A stretch of DNA of 64,000 nt from Hygrocybe punicea (lineage: Eukaryota > Basidiomycota > Agaricomycetes > Agaricales > Hygrophoraceae), in assembly GCA_963556145.1 (NCBI GenBank), contig OY744463.1, forward strand, positions 6,882,001-6,946,000, written 5' to 3'. Position 1 is the first letter of the stretch. Each line of letters opens with the position of its first letter. The notes below the pieces were generated by a model. The model saw only the letters and a list, made by a program, of their open reading frames with translations, searched no databases and was not told the DNA's origin. A program made the translations under genes and the position numbers. Positions 33,825-45,062 of this stretch are shown piece by piece.

Positions 33825-35290
33825 CTATTTGAAACTTTCCTGCCTGCTCCAGTCCGTGTTAGACCCAATTTTGGCTAGGTAAGACACACTAACATTTCTG
33901 ACATTAGGAGCAGCATGAAAAAAAAAGTCTACACGCACCTTAATTCCAGCAGTGACAAGCCATAGACACCAGACCTCTCCCAAGCCTCCAGCGAGGTGTG
34001 TTTGACTTGCCGCAAAGAATCTTGTGCGCACCTGGCGGATGTAAGAGCAGACGTCCACTTATCTAATGAAGGCCTTGGTCCCTGGATATTGCTCAGCGCT
34101 GTATCAGTGTAGGATGAATTGCAATATACCACACGAGTTCTTATGTCGGGCTCCCCGACCAATGCTGAGTTGTGCTCGGACACCTGCGTCATAGTCAAGA
34201 TAGGAAATGTCAATGAGATGGGAGTGTGAACTCACATCATCTTGGGCCCCTCGCCTATGGGACCTAGCTTCGATTGCGTTCAGATTCGATATATATCCCA
34301 CAAGGATGATCGAGAATAGGTGTTCGGTGACTGAGGGGTAGTTGGCAGCACACCGTAACAATGAAGTGAATAAACTGACCATTCTTCATCCCATCCAAAA
34401 ATGTGGGGCGCGAACGGGTAGACACAACCACCTCATCTTCATAAATCGCGACCTTGGAGCCGTCATACCGAAGGAAATAAAAATCTTTCAAGTCGGTCAA
34501 GACTGCATAAACGGGGCGCTGGTTGGCGAATTCATTGCCACTGTTGAGCTTATAAGCCGCTGTGCTCCAAATTCAATTCAATATCAGCACAAAGTGGACG
34601 TGTACTCACAAGCCAATTCCAGCAGCACTTGGGCGAAATGATCTCGTAGATCCTTGAAATAAAGTTTCAATTCAATGACTATGAGAATAATCCCTTCCGT
34701 CATATAGACTTCATGCTCGACTGTGCCTCCTGAAGTTTGTGGTATATCTGGCATAGGATGCTTGGGTCAATCGACAATGCGACCCTTGAATAAAGCACAG
34801 ACAGGTACGTGCCACTTCAAGGAAGGTATCAACGACAGTATATGACTAAAACGCCGCAACATACCGCATCCATCAATCGTACCCGGGCAGCTTCCCTACT
34901 ATGAGACCCCACCTCTTGGTAAACATCAAGCCACTGGGCCGAGTTTCTCATGACTTCTTTATGAAAAGAAGGTGGAAGGGAAAGGCGCGGGACAGAGAAA
35001 GTCTCAAGTTGGTAGATGTCCCTGCTCACATCCAAGCCGAATTTAGGAGCGACTTCGTTCCAGCGAGCTTTGGCAAATGCAGGAACAGTTTCACTGAAGG
35101 TTTTCAGATCCGTGACGGTTAGCGCCCAGAGATGCAATGGCGATAGCGACTTTGGCGACGAGATCTCGGCTGTCAGGCTCGAAATGATCAAGCCCCAGTA
35201 GCCCATCCAACTCATGTGCCATTTGGTTATGAGGGTAGAGGATGGAGTAAAGCAGATATCTGCAATTGGTGTGAGCAACAACTTGAGGGC
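33825..35290 (-). CDS. Uncharacterised multi-exon protein with an IELK motif
   Basis: At least five exon-like blocks on the minus strand follow each other with splice signals: LSPLHLWALTVTDLKTFSET to GSHSREAARVRLMDA (donor GTATGT); TSGGTVEHEVYMTEG with IILIVIELKLYFKDL (donor GTGAGT); AAYKLNSGNEFANQRPVYAV with TDLKDFYFLRYDGSK and RPTFLDGMKN; VTEHLFSIILVGYISNLNAI; and VSEHNSALVGEPDIRTRVVY to LLELR. I know similar hypothetical proteins from Agaricomycetes but no function. The hydrophobic strand ending in ELK, followed by RDHFAQVLLELA, resembles the E-x-K step of PD-(D/E)XK nuclease folds. The 5' end is unclear, and a 102-bp hairpin lies just upstream. Confidence 0.45.
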
Positions 35291-35299
35291 GGCCGCAAA

Positions 35300-35401
35300 C
35301 ACAGGAGACATGGGAAGATATCTCCGCTTCGAATAATGTCTAGATAATGACTTATAAATTGAAATTATTCGAAGCGGAGATATCTTCCCATGTCTCCTGT
35401 G
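35300..35401. repeat. Perfect 38-bp inverted repeat with 26-nt loop
   Basis: Arms 35300-35337 and 35364-35401 are exact inverted copies (CACAGGAGACATGGGAAGAT and onward). They could extrude as a cruciform or be a fold-back duplication. No terminal duplication was seen. It sits at the upstream edge of the uncharacterised gene at 33825-35290. Confidence 0.9.
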
Positions 35402-35479
35402 AAACCACACAAAACAGTCGGTGACGCTTACCTACTAGGCTGCTAGTACTGTAGTACATAAACAACGACGACATATCTT
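35402..35479. other. Short spacer
   Basis: Nothing recognised. Confidence 0.3.
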
Positions 35480-36830
35480 GACTTCCGTCATTCCAGTCGA
35501 GGAAGTTCAGGCCGCCCAATACGAGCTAACCAAAGGCGCAAACATGGTCGACTGTGCAGTGAGCCTTTTTTGAGCAGCTATACCGTGACCCCAAACAAGT
35601 CCCGCAGGTAAGGCATCGTGCCTTCTACGATAAATTTCCTATCACTCATCCGCAAATGTAGAATTTAGCCATGAACGGCTGGAGCAGGAGGCCCAGGCGG
35701 TCTTGGATGTCATCGAAATTCCAGACGTTGCCCAACCTTTGCGTCAGACAATTACAACGTATGTTTTTTATCTGTCTACTTTGCTCTCTTGTTTACGAAA
35801 ATCATACTTCCACAGCTGAGCGCTGAGCGCTGACCTCGGATCCAATCACTGCCCTGTACAATTTTGGCCAATTTCAATAGGCGCAGCCGACTCGGCGACT
35901 CTTTGTACCATTTCCGTGTCCTCTCGACCGATAATGATCTCAACACTTCCGCCCACCGGGGAGAACTAGCCTCCGATATACTCACTGGGAGATGGGACGT
36001 AGAACTCGACGCTCTCCGTTATCGACCCCCGCACAACTTCTTCCGAATCACCTCCTCCGCTGAACCAGCCGCGTTAACTCAGTTGCACTCGGACCTGGCT
36101 CGTGCACTGGTCTATTTCAACCATCCCCAAGGTCGGACTCTGCTTCTGGAAACATTCCTCGCACCGACAAACCTCAATACCATTCAGACATCATGTCCAT
36201 GGATCCTCCGGTATCTAGCGAGCGCCGCTATCCTCTCCCGAAAACTTTCTGCCGCGGACACTGCGACTTCCTCCCGCGTGCGCCGTTCAGTCGTAAAAGT
36301 GATACATATGGAGGAGTATCAATATCAGGATCCTGTAACCTCGTTAAAGGATTTAAATGTGGAATTCGGTTTCGAGGCCGCACAACGGGAGCCGGCCATT
36401 GCGGAGCGTATCATCGGGGATGACTTCTTCTTGGGCGAGTTTAGAGAGGAATCCACGGTACTTGATCAGTGAGGCATTTCCGCATACATCAGAGGATAGA
36501 CATTGGGTGCGTAAGGCGGCAATTTTCCATGATCGATAACGGCCGATGATCTAACTTGATGTATGTATCCAGTGACCTCTCTGAGCTCCTCAATCTCTCT
36601 CGCGACGACGGTGAAAAATGGATTGTGAATCTCATCCGCGAGACACGCATGCGTGCAGATGCCAAATAGCTCTCGAAAAGGCACGTTTCTCCTGTTGCCC
36701 GGTAAAAGACTTGGGGTCTCGCCTTACGGACTCAGGCAATGGGGGCTCCATTGGCACGTGGTTGGATCGTAACACACAGCCTCAGGCGCAGTTTCAGGGC
36801 GAGGGCCCGGGTCAGCCTGCAATTAATATT
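35480..36830 (+). pseudogene. eIF3e (Int6) gene copy, decayed
   Basis: Pieces in family order match eukaryotic translation initiation factor 3 subunit [164 protein letters not shown] and GLALRTQAMGAPLARG. Frame changes, a stop after RADAK and missing segments (for example after NFGQFQ) show it is dead. Intron remnants at expected places (GTAAGG near 35607, GTATGT near 35758) mean it arose by DNA duplication, not from mRNA. Real eIF3e is a PCI-domain subunit of eIF3 in the cytoplasm; a working copy should exist elsewhere in the genome. Confidence 0.8.
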
Positions 36831-37079
36831 GTTGGGAGCTCGATGGTATACTTCATCACTGTGCAGCGGAGTCGCATGAGATATTATTTGATCTAGCAAT
36901 TGCCTCTCCCGCCAATACAACATCCATAATCACTTTGAAGTTTCTACGTCATGCATCACCCGCTTTACCAGGTTGTGCCCTCAGATTGGGATCAGGTGCA
37001 TCCGGGTAGAGCTTGAAACCACACCCAACCAAGCGCGTCGAAGACTTGCCTGAAGCAAAGGAACAATAACGATACCTTT

Positions 37080-37500
37080 CCGGGATTGAACCAATTACGC
37101 GAGTCTCTCGCCCGTTTTATCGTCTTCATGAACTTGACTGCTCCTGGGTCGAGCTCCTCGTAAAAGTACTCCTTCTTCCCGATGCCGACCTCATGCCCGC
37201 CAGTGCATTGGCAATTTGCCCATCCGGAGTAGGGCAGAAACGGTGTGACTTACAGGTGCCGTCCATTGCAATGGCACGCTTGACCATCCTATGCACCACT
37301 TGGCGTGCAATCTGCATTTCCCTCTCGTCGCGGATAGCACGGTCATCGCACTAGTTCCCGCTAGGTATGACAAAGAGACAACTTACCGTCCCCCACATGT
37401 CCTATAATAGTCGATACAGGATTAATCGACTCAAGATCCTGTTTCGTTTCATACACAAGCTGGGGCAACTTTGAAACTGGCAGACTGAAAACAGCCATGT
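37080..37500 (-). pseudogene. D-lactate dehydrogenase, C-terminal fragment
   Basis: The minus strand reads FSLPVSKLPQLVYETKQDL and VSTIIGHVGDG with a donor GTAAGT, then QVVHRMVKRAIAMDGTC, HEVGIGKKEYFYEELDPGAV and NWFNPGK. This is the C-terminal FAD-linked oxidase domain of mitochondrial D-lactate dehydrogenase (cytochrome type). Motif GHVGDGN, and HGVG in place of HEVG, normally shape the metal and flavin site; here Gly is changed to Glu. A frame change lies between DGTC and HEVG. An intron donor is kept, so it derives from genomic DNA. Confidence 0.7.
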
Positions 37501-37734
37501 ATCATCAAGCGTCACTACCATGATGTGCTTCCACCAGATAACATTTAGACTCACCAGACATCAGTTGACTACGTACGGCTCCCCTCTACTAGTGCCAGCG
37601 CAGAGTACAATGCATTCTTGCGATCCATCTACAAGTCCTCTGCCTCCTTCTCGCTACGTGCAAGTTGGAACCCCGTCCCACCGTGGCGCTCCACGACTGT
37701 GCGTTCGACGATTATCTGTTTGGACCCCAAGCTG

Positions 37735-37862
37735 AGCTCGTCTGTTCCCCGAGCTTGACCCTGACCCAGGAGCGACCATCGGGGGCACGATGGGAACGGG
37801 GTGTTCAAAGGAACACTCTGTTTTTCAAGCTTCAAGGACGCACTCATAGCTCACTGCAAGAT
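37735..37862 (+). pseudogene. D-lactate dehydrogenase, N-terminal pieces in opposite orientation
   Basis: On the plus strand LFPELDPDPGATIGGTMGTG resembles the FAD-binding motif of D-lactate dehydrogenase (DPGATIGG.. TGCSG). It is followed, after an apparent large deletion and a frame change, by NTLFFKLQGRTHSSLQ, which resembles the later FFKFQG..SLQ motif. The C-terminal fragment of the same family lies 240 bp away on the other strand. The locus therefore looks rearranged by an inversion. Confidence 0.5.
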
Positions 37863-39056
37863 GCCGCGCGAGAATGAAATACCGGGAAAAACAGTGGTAT
37901 GCCTGCAAGCTTTGATGAGCAGTAGCACGTTATGCAAGACAGCCAATTGCACCTTTCTTTTTCAGAGTACTATTGATGTCCATCCACTGTGCATCATCTA
38001 CGAAGATAACAAAACGTCAGTTTTGGTGCCTCAAAAAATGCGTCGGGCCGCACCACCAAACTTGCTGTGACACCATTAGCCTTGAGCACTTTGATAGCAA
38101 CTGGTGCGTGGTGCCAGGTGACATTGAAATACAGCGGGAAATCAGATCTCGGAATCGGCCAGGGCAGGTGGACAACCGAGCCACCCAAGCCAATGTCTCT
38201 CTTTCAAAAGTCCACGTCGAACGATGGTATCAATTCAGCTCTCCCACTCGATTTGACGTCCGCAGGATGTAGAAAGATACCGGAGGCTGTGAGCAAAAAA
38301 AGATGCGTTGCAGCGAGGCCATCATCGCCATGACGCTGTTTTGGTTCGCATCTGATGAACGACGAAATCTGAGGAAGAGAAAAGAAGGCGGGGAATAAAC
38401 TGGGCATACCCAACCTTCCTCCAGGCAAGGTTGTCGGGCTGATCGTTCAACATGCGTTGATCTGCGATCTGCACTACGCCGTTCTTCGTGGATATTAATC
38501 AGAGCTGATATCTGATAATTGTCAACGCTTCCTGGAAGATGGTGGAAGGGATATCAGATTTGCCTGGAACGAACTGCAACGCCAACCTGCCTATGATATT
38601 TGTCAATGTGGGATATTTTTTTGAAGAGAAACCGCAGGCTGTTTGCATTCTGAATAAATGTCGAAATCTCTTCGAGTACCGATTAGATCAGCATGGACGT
38701 ATTAGCTTCACACATAGCAGCTGGGGGATTGCAAATGTTAGAACCTCCAAATGTTCTCCACTGGCTTCAGATTTGTTGAATTAGACTTAAAGGAGGCCCA
38801 AGATATTATGGAACGGGCCAAGCGACACGACGACAGTGACTCCGATCGAGCTGTTCCTGATACAGAACTTCAGCCCAGTGTTGGGAACTCAGGCTGTCAT
38901 ACACGCGGACGGCGACACTCGGTCTATCGAGCTCACTATCAGTCGCCACAGCGTTAGAGTAGAAGAGTAAAAGGCTTTAGAGTTGGAAGGACACAATAAT
39001 CGTTTGGGAGAGCGAGTCAACAGCGTCAACCATCGCGTCTATCCTCAATTTTATCC
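37863..39056. other. No confident gene
   Basis: Open frames on both strands (for example 37994-38188 minus, GGSVVHLPWPIPRSDFPLYF) look protein-like but I recognise nothing and could not build a gene. The last part must hold the promoter of the cullin gene that starts at 39057. Confidence 0.3.
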
Positions 39057-42055
39057 ATGGCCGACATATTCACACTCCTCACGCTTCCTGTAACATCGAA
39101 GGCATTTTCTGAATTCGTGATTTCAGATGATAGGTCCGCTTCACCTAGCCGGAAGGTACCACGACTGGATTCGAGCTCTGACTCTGCCTCTGAGTCCAGA
39201 TCTAAAGCAGATGTGAAGGGGAAGGGACCTGCTCGCGATGGTCCTATTCGAATACAGGTCATGGGTGAACCCAGTACGTCTCAACCTGAGAAGTTGCTAC
39301 TGTATACTTCAAATCTCATTTCCTTCGTTAGTGCCTCCGCCGCCTGAAACTCTTCATGATCAGAGTTTCGCTCTCGTTAAGCGAAGCATCAGGACGGTGC
39401 TGACGAGAAATGCCCCGGAAACGCTCCCCACTACGTATGAGGGTATCTACTCGGCATGCCGTTTCGTCGTCACTATCTCAAAAAGAGGCGAAGGCTTGTA
39501 TGAGGTCCTTCGCCTCGAACTCGAGCAGTGTGTGGGCCGCTTGGCCGGCGATCTCGTTCAGCACATACCGGACGCCACGCAATGGATGGAACTCTTCGTG
39601 AGAATACTCGGCTGGTTCGAGAGTGAAGTGGTAGGACCAACTATCTTTTGAAATCATTGAGGCTCACGGATGCTGTCCAGTCCCTGCTCAAGTCTCTGTT
39701 GACATACCTCGATCAACTATACATCCTGCACAATACAAAGCTGCTCGGTGTTCGGTATGTTCTTACCTCTCTCATTGTCTGTTTTAGTTTTATGTTGAAC
39801 AAATAATTTCAGTGATCTCGCCTACTCACTATTTGCTGATCGAATCTTCCTAAATCCACACATCGCTGAACACTTGAGACTGAGTATACATCAATGGGTC
39901 ACTTGGGAACGGGAGAACCGGTCAGCGGAACTCACCAATGATCTCAGGGGGCAAGCAATACTCATTTTCATTAACGTTCTCAGACGAGAACATGAAATAC
40001 GACCTTCCATAATCAAGCTTGTCCCTAATTTGATCGCGCATGGCCAATACAACCCAACATTCGAAGCCTTCTACATCGACACGACTCGGTCATTTTATGC
40101 GACCGAGTCTATTGAACGTTCAGCTGCGCTGAAAAATATGGCCCAAGAATTTATTGCTCATGTAAACTTACGCGTTGAAGAGGAAGTTCAACGGTCCAAG
40201 GATGTTCTAGCGGAGGGCAGCTGGAGCATCGTGGAAGAGGTGACCGAAAAGGCTCAGGTGGACGGCAGATTGGAATGGTTGGCGACCGAAGGTAGTTTTA
40301 TGGTGCTGTTGTTTCTCTTCAGTGATGATCATCCCGTTCAGCACTGGGTCCACTCATGGATGCAAAAAATAACGAGGAGCTGGTCAAGTTGTACCAACTG
40401 TTCGCGAGAGTTGCTGGGTTGAAGGTGCTATGTGCTGCTTTCAAGGCCCACGTTATGGTCTGCACTATGCTCTCCCGCTGAAGTAGCCTTCACTTCTGAC
40501 AGGACGGGTACAGAAGTCGGTCCAGAACATTGTTAATGATCCTGTCCTCGATGATGATATGGTCCAGCGGCTCCTCAACTTCAAGACTATTGCAGATTCC
40601 GTAGTGTCGCATGCATTTGTGGATCGGGTCGCTCTTCCACCGTCCAATACTGGAGATACTTCAACTAGTACAGCGGAATCGCCTGCGGTGGCTTCTAATG
40701 CCAACCACAATCAGTTCAGCTACGCTCTCATCGATGCTTTCCAGACTGGCTTCAAGGCGCGACGTAACAAGCCTGCTGAGATGATTGCGAAATACTTGGA
40801 CAAAGCAATGCGGGAACCAAATCGTGATGCTAATGATTCTGCATTTGTAAAGCGAATGGATGATGTGCTCGCTTTGTATCGGTTCACGGACGACAAAGAC
40901 GTATTCAGGACCTTCTATCATCGTGCTTTGGCAAAGAGACTGCTGCTTGGAAGAAGCGCTTCTGATGACGACGAAAAGTTGATGCTTAAGAAATTGAAAG
41001 AACGTGCGTGATTTCCGTCTTATCGAAGATATTCGACCCTGACGCAATATTATAGAATATGATCCCGAGTTTGGCATGGGAGACCATATGTTCAATGACC
41101 TGGCCCTTTCTCGCGAAATGATGCTAGAATATCATTCCAAGTGTGAAGCGAATAGTCCCGGACATAAACTATCCGTCATGGTTCTTCAACAGAGCTTCTG
41201 GCCATTTGCCGCAAGGAAGACTACGGTCGATTTGCCGCCCTCTGTGAGTCTTGTTTTGTTATGGCCAGCGATCTCATCTTATTTGGAAATCAAGATGCAA
41301 GCTGAACTCACACGCTACGCGACTTTCTACAAAATCAAACATAAAGGACGCAAACTCGATTGGGACCATGCTTTGGGTACGATGACATTGAAGGCGCATT
41401 TCCGCGTGGCGTCGAAGGAACTTTCCGTCAGCCTGTACCAGGGAATCGTCCTTCTCCTGTTCAACGACACGGCGGAATTAATGTATTCGGACATTTTGGA
41501 GCAGACACGTATGGGTGAGCGTTTTCTTTCGTAGAAACGAATCATGGACATAGCGAGCCAATGGACAGGTGACGCGGAATTGCGGCGGACGCTGCAGAGC
41601 CTGGCGTGTGGTATGAAAAGGGTCTTGAAGAAATCCCCCGCCGGGAAGGATGTGCAAGACAACGACATGTTCCGTTTCAACGCAGATTTTACCGACCTCC
41701 GACCGAAGGTCCACATCAATTCAATTCAAGTCAAGGAAACGGTAAGCGCTTTGTGTTACCTAGTGGGGAAGCTGATTGATCCCAACCAAACTTGTGACAG
41801 CTCGAAGAAACTCGGCGGACGCAGAATTCAGTCGAAGGGGATCGCAAGTATTATCTGGATGCCGCTATCGTTCGAATCATGAAGGCGCGCAAGGAGTTGT
41901 CGTACGAACAGCTTAAGGTGGCCACTATCGATGCCGTGAAGAGCCACTTCGTACCAGAAGTCAGCAGCATCAAGCTACGTATCCAAGTACTGGTGGAGCA
42001 AGAGTACTTGAAGAGAGATGATGAAGATATGAACTTGTACATTTACGTTGCTTGA
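39057..42055 (+). CDS. Cullin-4-type scaffold protein
   Basis: Ten exons: 39057-39264, 39332-39630, 39681-39754, 39813-40291, 40342-~40445, ~40505-41000, 41056-41243, 41295-41514, 41569-41741 and 41801-42055, about 830 residues. Cullin marks are clear: [86 protein letters not shown] and [17 protein letters not shown] (typical of CUL4). The neddylation site follows in [13 protein letters not shown], with C-terminus [15 protein letters not shown]4 joins a DDB1-type adaptor and the RING protein Rbx1 to ubiquitinate nuclear substrates in DNA repair, replication control and heterochromatin. The 5' segment has a Ser-rich nuclear-type tail ([19 protein letters not shown]). The junction of exons 5 and 6 (KAHV to VQKSV) has no canonical splice pair that keeps the frame, so it needs cDNA. 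Confidence 0.9.
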
Positions 42056-42305
42056 ATCTTAATGATGACAGCCTTTACAAGGTTCATTCCAAGTCAGAGC
42101 CTCATCACTAGGCGCAAGAAACAGTGCCGAACGGCAAAGGTGAATACCTGTTTGGTAGTACTAAAAGTCTCCATGGCCGGTGATATACCAAAAAGAAATC
42201 TGTATTTGAAAAGGCGGTGCTAAATATGAGACAAGGAAACTACAAGTACAAGTACGATATTTTGAAGAGTTCTCGAGCGTGAAACCGTGCTACGGCTTTC
42301 AACCA
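42056..42305. other. Short intergenic between converging genes
   Basis: 250 bp between the ends of two converging genes; expected to hold both polyadenylation regions. Confidence 0.4.
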
Positions 42306-43100
42306 TCAGAAAAATCCAACATGTCCGCCTTCTGAGCAGGAAGCGAGGAGAGCTCTGATCCTTGGTGCAACAGGCTCCTTGTCAAAGTCGTTGGGCACGT
42401 ACGGCATGACTTTATCCAGGAATCCAACCACTTCCTGGACCTGTGTGTAGTCCAGCTGGCCCTTATTCATGATGTAGTAGTGCAAACCATGGAGCTTTAG
42501 TTCGCGTAGCACCGTCGGGATAGTCTTGGTGATGCGGTCAAGACGATAGTTGGGGTCCACGAGGTGGTAAAAGTAGTCGACTGACATATCAGGTGGCAGT
42601 AGGGTATCTGGCATGGGCCGTGGGCCGTTCTTGAGTTTTTCCAAGCGACGGTAGGCGGCAAAGTCAAGGGGGTCTGTTCCACGGTCGCCAGGCAGGCTGA
42701 AATCAGTTGCGCCAATAGCCTTGCCACGGGTCGGCTGGCGAACCCATGACTGGAGGAGAGAGTGTGCGGATTCAATGCGAAGGCGATAGTTGGTGATGAG
42801 GATGACTTCGGAGAGCGAAGCTTCGTCAGAGTTGGCGTCGATAATTTTCTCGTCGATGAGGAGTTGCTTTGAGATGTTTTTTTCGGAGAGGGCAGTGAGG
42901 TATTTGACTGCTGCGCGAATGAATATACCCGTTATGTAGTCGAGGAAGTAATAGCTAGCGTAAAAGGTGTCTTCGGGGCCTTCCTCGTCTTCGGGGTTTC
43001 CTTCATATTCCTCAGAGCCCCCTTCATCTTCACCTTCTCCGCAGCCTTCGTGTTCGTTGTAGTTGTCGCCGCCAGCAAATACTCGAATTAGTCCACCCAT
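42306..43100 (-). CDS. Hypothetical acidic protein, 264 aa, intronless
   Basis: A single open frame starts MGGLIRVFAGGDNYNE. It has an acidic stretch (residues about 17-45, rich in Glu, Asp and Gly) and then a mostly helical region with FYASYYFLDYITGIFIRAAV, RKAIG-like basic spots and QVQEVVGFLDKVMPYVPNDF near the end. No signal peptide or convincing membrane helix is present. I do not recognise the family. It converges with the cullin gene, and its start lies 75 bp from the end repeat of the Ngaro element, which may therefore have removed or replaced its upstream region. Confidence 0.55.
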   Translation of the reverse strand: MGGLIRVFAGGDNYNEHEGCGEGEDEGGSEEYEGNPEDEEGPEDTFYASYYFLDYITGIFIRAAVKYLTALSEKNISKQLLIDEKIIDANSDEASLSEVILITNYRLRIESAHSLLQSWVRQPTRGKAIGATDFSLPGDRGTDPLDFAAYRRLEKLKNGPRPMPDTLLPPDMSVDYFYHLVDPNYRLDRITKTIPTVLRELKLHGLHYYIMNKGQLDYTQVQEVVGFLDKVMPYVPNDFDKEPVAPRIRALLASCSEGGHVGFF

Positions 43101-43175
43101 CGTTGTAGGAAAAAAAGTTAAGGGACCCCTAAATGAAGTTCAATCACGTGGTTACAACTATCTGATAATTATTAA

Positions 43176-43313
43176 CTAATCAAGCACCTTTCAGTTTTTT
43201 GGTGAAAGAGGTAAGTGAATGCGGCCTTCAAGTGAATGCGGCCTTGCCCTGAAACAGCGGCAAGGCCCAGAATTGATAAGTATTGTACAACATGAGAAGA
43301 ACCAGTGCGGTGC
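43176..43313 (-). repeat. Ngaro split repeat B2
   Basis: Matches B1 at 43631-43751 (CTAATCAAGCACCTTTCAGT and onward). It differs by a short internal tandem duplication of AAGTGAATGCGGCCTT. Confidence 0.9.
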
Positions 43314-43345
43314 AATACAAAAGAAAGGGATGCGGTAAGGGTGGG

Positions 43346-43630
43346 TGCGAGAAAACCAAAAAACTAAAGGCTACGAGAGATCAGAAGTAACTAGAGAAAA
43401 ATAAGGAACAACATACTTTGGAGGAGACAAAAGGACTGGTAGCAGAAAACGTCTCCTCCGAAGTAAATAAAGAAAGGGAAACTGAAACCACGACGTGGGA
43501 AAAAGGGGTGAAACTTGAGGAAAGGAGAGGCGCAAGGGCTCTTGATCGTGGAGGTGAGTGCAGTCCGTGCGAGTCTTGAACCGTAATGTCAGGCATGATT
43601 AGACTACAATAAAGAAAACTTTAAACTCAG
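43346..43630 (-). repeat. Ngaro split repeat A2
   Basis: Matches A1 at 47558-47856, with a 13-bp difference near 43515 and a few C/T and G/A changes. It joins B1 directly at 43630/43631. Confidence 0.9.
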
Positions 43631-43751
43631 CTAATCAAGCACCTTTCAGTTTTTTGGTGAAAGAGGTAAGTGAATGTGGCCTTGCCCTGAAACAGTGGCA
43701 AGGCCCAGAATTGATAAGTATTGTACAACACGAGAAGAACCAGTGCGGTGC
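43631..43751 (-). repeat. Ngaro split repeat B1
   Basis: Direct repeat of B2. It carries GGCCTTGCCCTGAAACAGTG and TTGATAAGTATTGTACAACA. It follows the recombinase gene and its sequence lies within 200 bp of the recombinase stop. Confidence 0.9.
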
Positions 43752-43939
43752 TAAAAGCTAAAAGGATTGGTAGGGGAGAGATAAAAAGGAAGGTTGGAAG
43801 TGGGAAGTTGTAGAAAAGTTCAAAGTCTGTATGAGAAGAAAGGTGTCCGAGCGTAGGCGAGAAACTGTAGTAAAAGGTCCAAGAAAACAGGGAGATGCAG
43901 AGGTGAACCCGACAGGGTGATGGTGAGCACCGGAAGAGG

Positions 43940-44949
43940 TCAGCGCCGGGCAAACAAGAATGCCGCCTGAAGCGTGGGATGTTTGCGCACATAGATTTGC
44001 CAGGCGTCAGAGGCCCAGCGGCCAATGCATTGAATCAGATAAGGTGGGATGCCCACGGAGGCAAGGTCGGTGGCACCACCGGAGCGCAGGGAGTGGCCAC
44101 CGATGGAGGGATCCGGGAAATGGCGGCGTAAGTATTGGAGGAACCAGGAACGGGTGGGAATGGAACTGTCAGAGCGGAGGAAAAGTTCGGCATGGAAAGG
44201 GAAAAGGTGATCGCGTGAATCGAGATAACGGGTGAAGAGATGCAGGGGGTCATCCGGGGTTGTGGTGTGATGAAGAAGAACACGGGAGCCCTCAAAGAAA
44301 CGGTCCGCCTTGTGTCCAGGCAGGAAGAAGTCGAACGAGTGGGGGTGAAGTGAGACAGAGCCACGCATCACGACCTTGCAGTAGTCCTGGAGGGTGAGTG
44401 AGTCCGGCCAAACGAGTTCACCGAGGCGGAGGAGGCCGTGGAAGGCCGTCGAGATGAGTGTGAGGAAGAGGGCATCATCATGAGAGGGGTGGACGGGTAA
44501 GAGTCACAGAGCGAGGAGAGCTCCATCCGGGAGAGGGCGCGTTTGCGTGTGATGGCGGTGGAACGGAGCTTCTTGCAACCAGCGAGGGTCTTGGCGACAA
44601 GGGGGTGGCGACGGAGGGCACGAACGTCAGGGTAGAACGGCTCGAGTTGGTTGCAGATGCCGGAAAGGTAGTTGTCGACGGACTGGGGCTTAATATGCGA
44701 GCACATGTAAACAATATAGAAGCTGAAGGTGTCCGCGGTCGGGGCAGGTGAGAATTGGTGGTCAGAACAGAAAGAAAGATAAGATTCAAGGGCGGAAGAG
44801 TACGTGGCTGTGGTACTATGTTCGATCGTGCAGCCCATCGCAACTGCACGTTCGTGCTGCAGACGCGACAGCGGCCAAGGGACCCTACGGGGTTGCCTGG
44901 CCGAACGGGTCGTGGGAGTCATAATGGTGCTGCCCCCAGCGGAAGACAA
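43940..44949 (-). pseudogene. Tyrosine recombinase of the Ngaro element
   Basis: N-terminal helical DNA-binding part: HSTTATYSSALESYLSFCSD, KPQSVDNYLSGICNQLEPFY. Catalytic part: HGLLRLGELVWPDSLTL with the first Arg, FFLPGHKADRFFEG, GGHSLRSGGATDLASVGIPP with the H-x-x-R motif, and WASDAWQIYVRKHP with the nucleophile Tyr. All catalytic residues are present, but the two halves are in different frames. A one-base shift lies near 44480-44490, between LCDSYPSTP and HDDALFLTL. The enzyme would circularise and insert the cDNA by strand exchange at the split repeats. Confidence 0.8.
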
Positions 44950-45062
44950 GGGGGTTCAAACGAGACGATGCGCATAATCAGGGCAGAGTAGTGAACGACG
45001 TCGTTGCGGCCGCGTGATAGAGCGTCTGCGATCACATTGTCGACACCAGGTATGTGGAAGAC

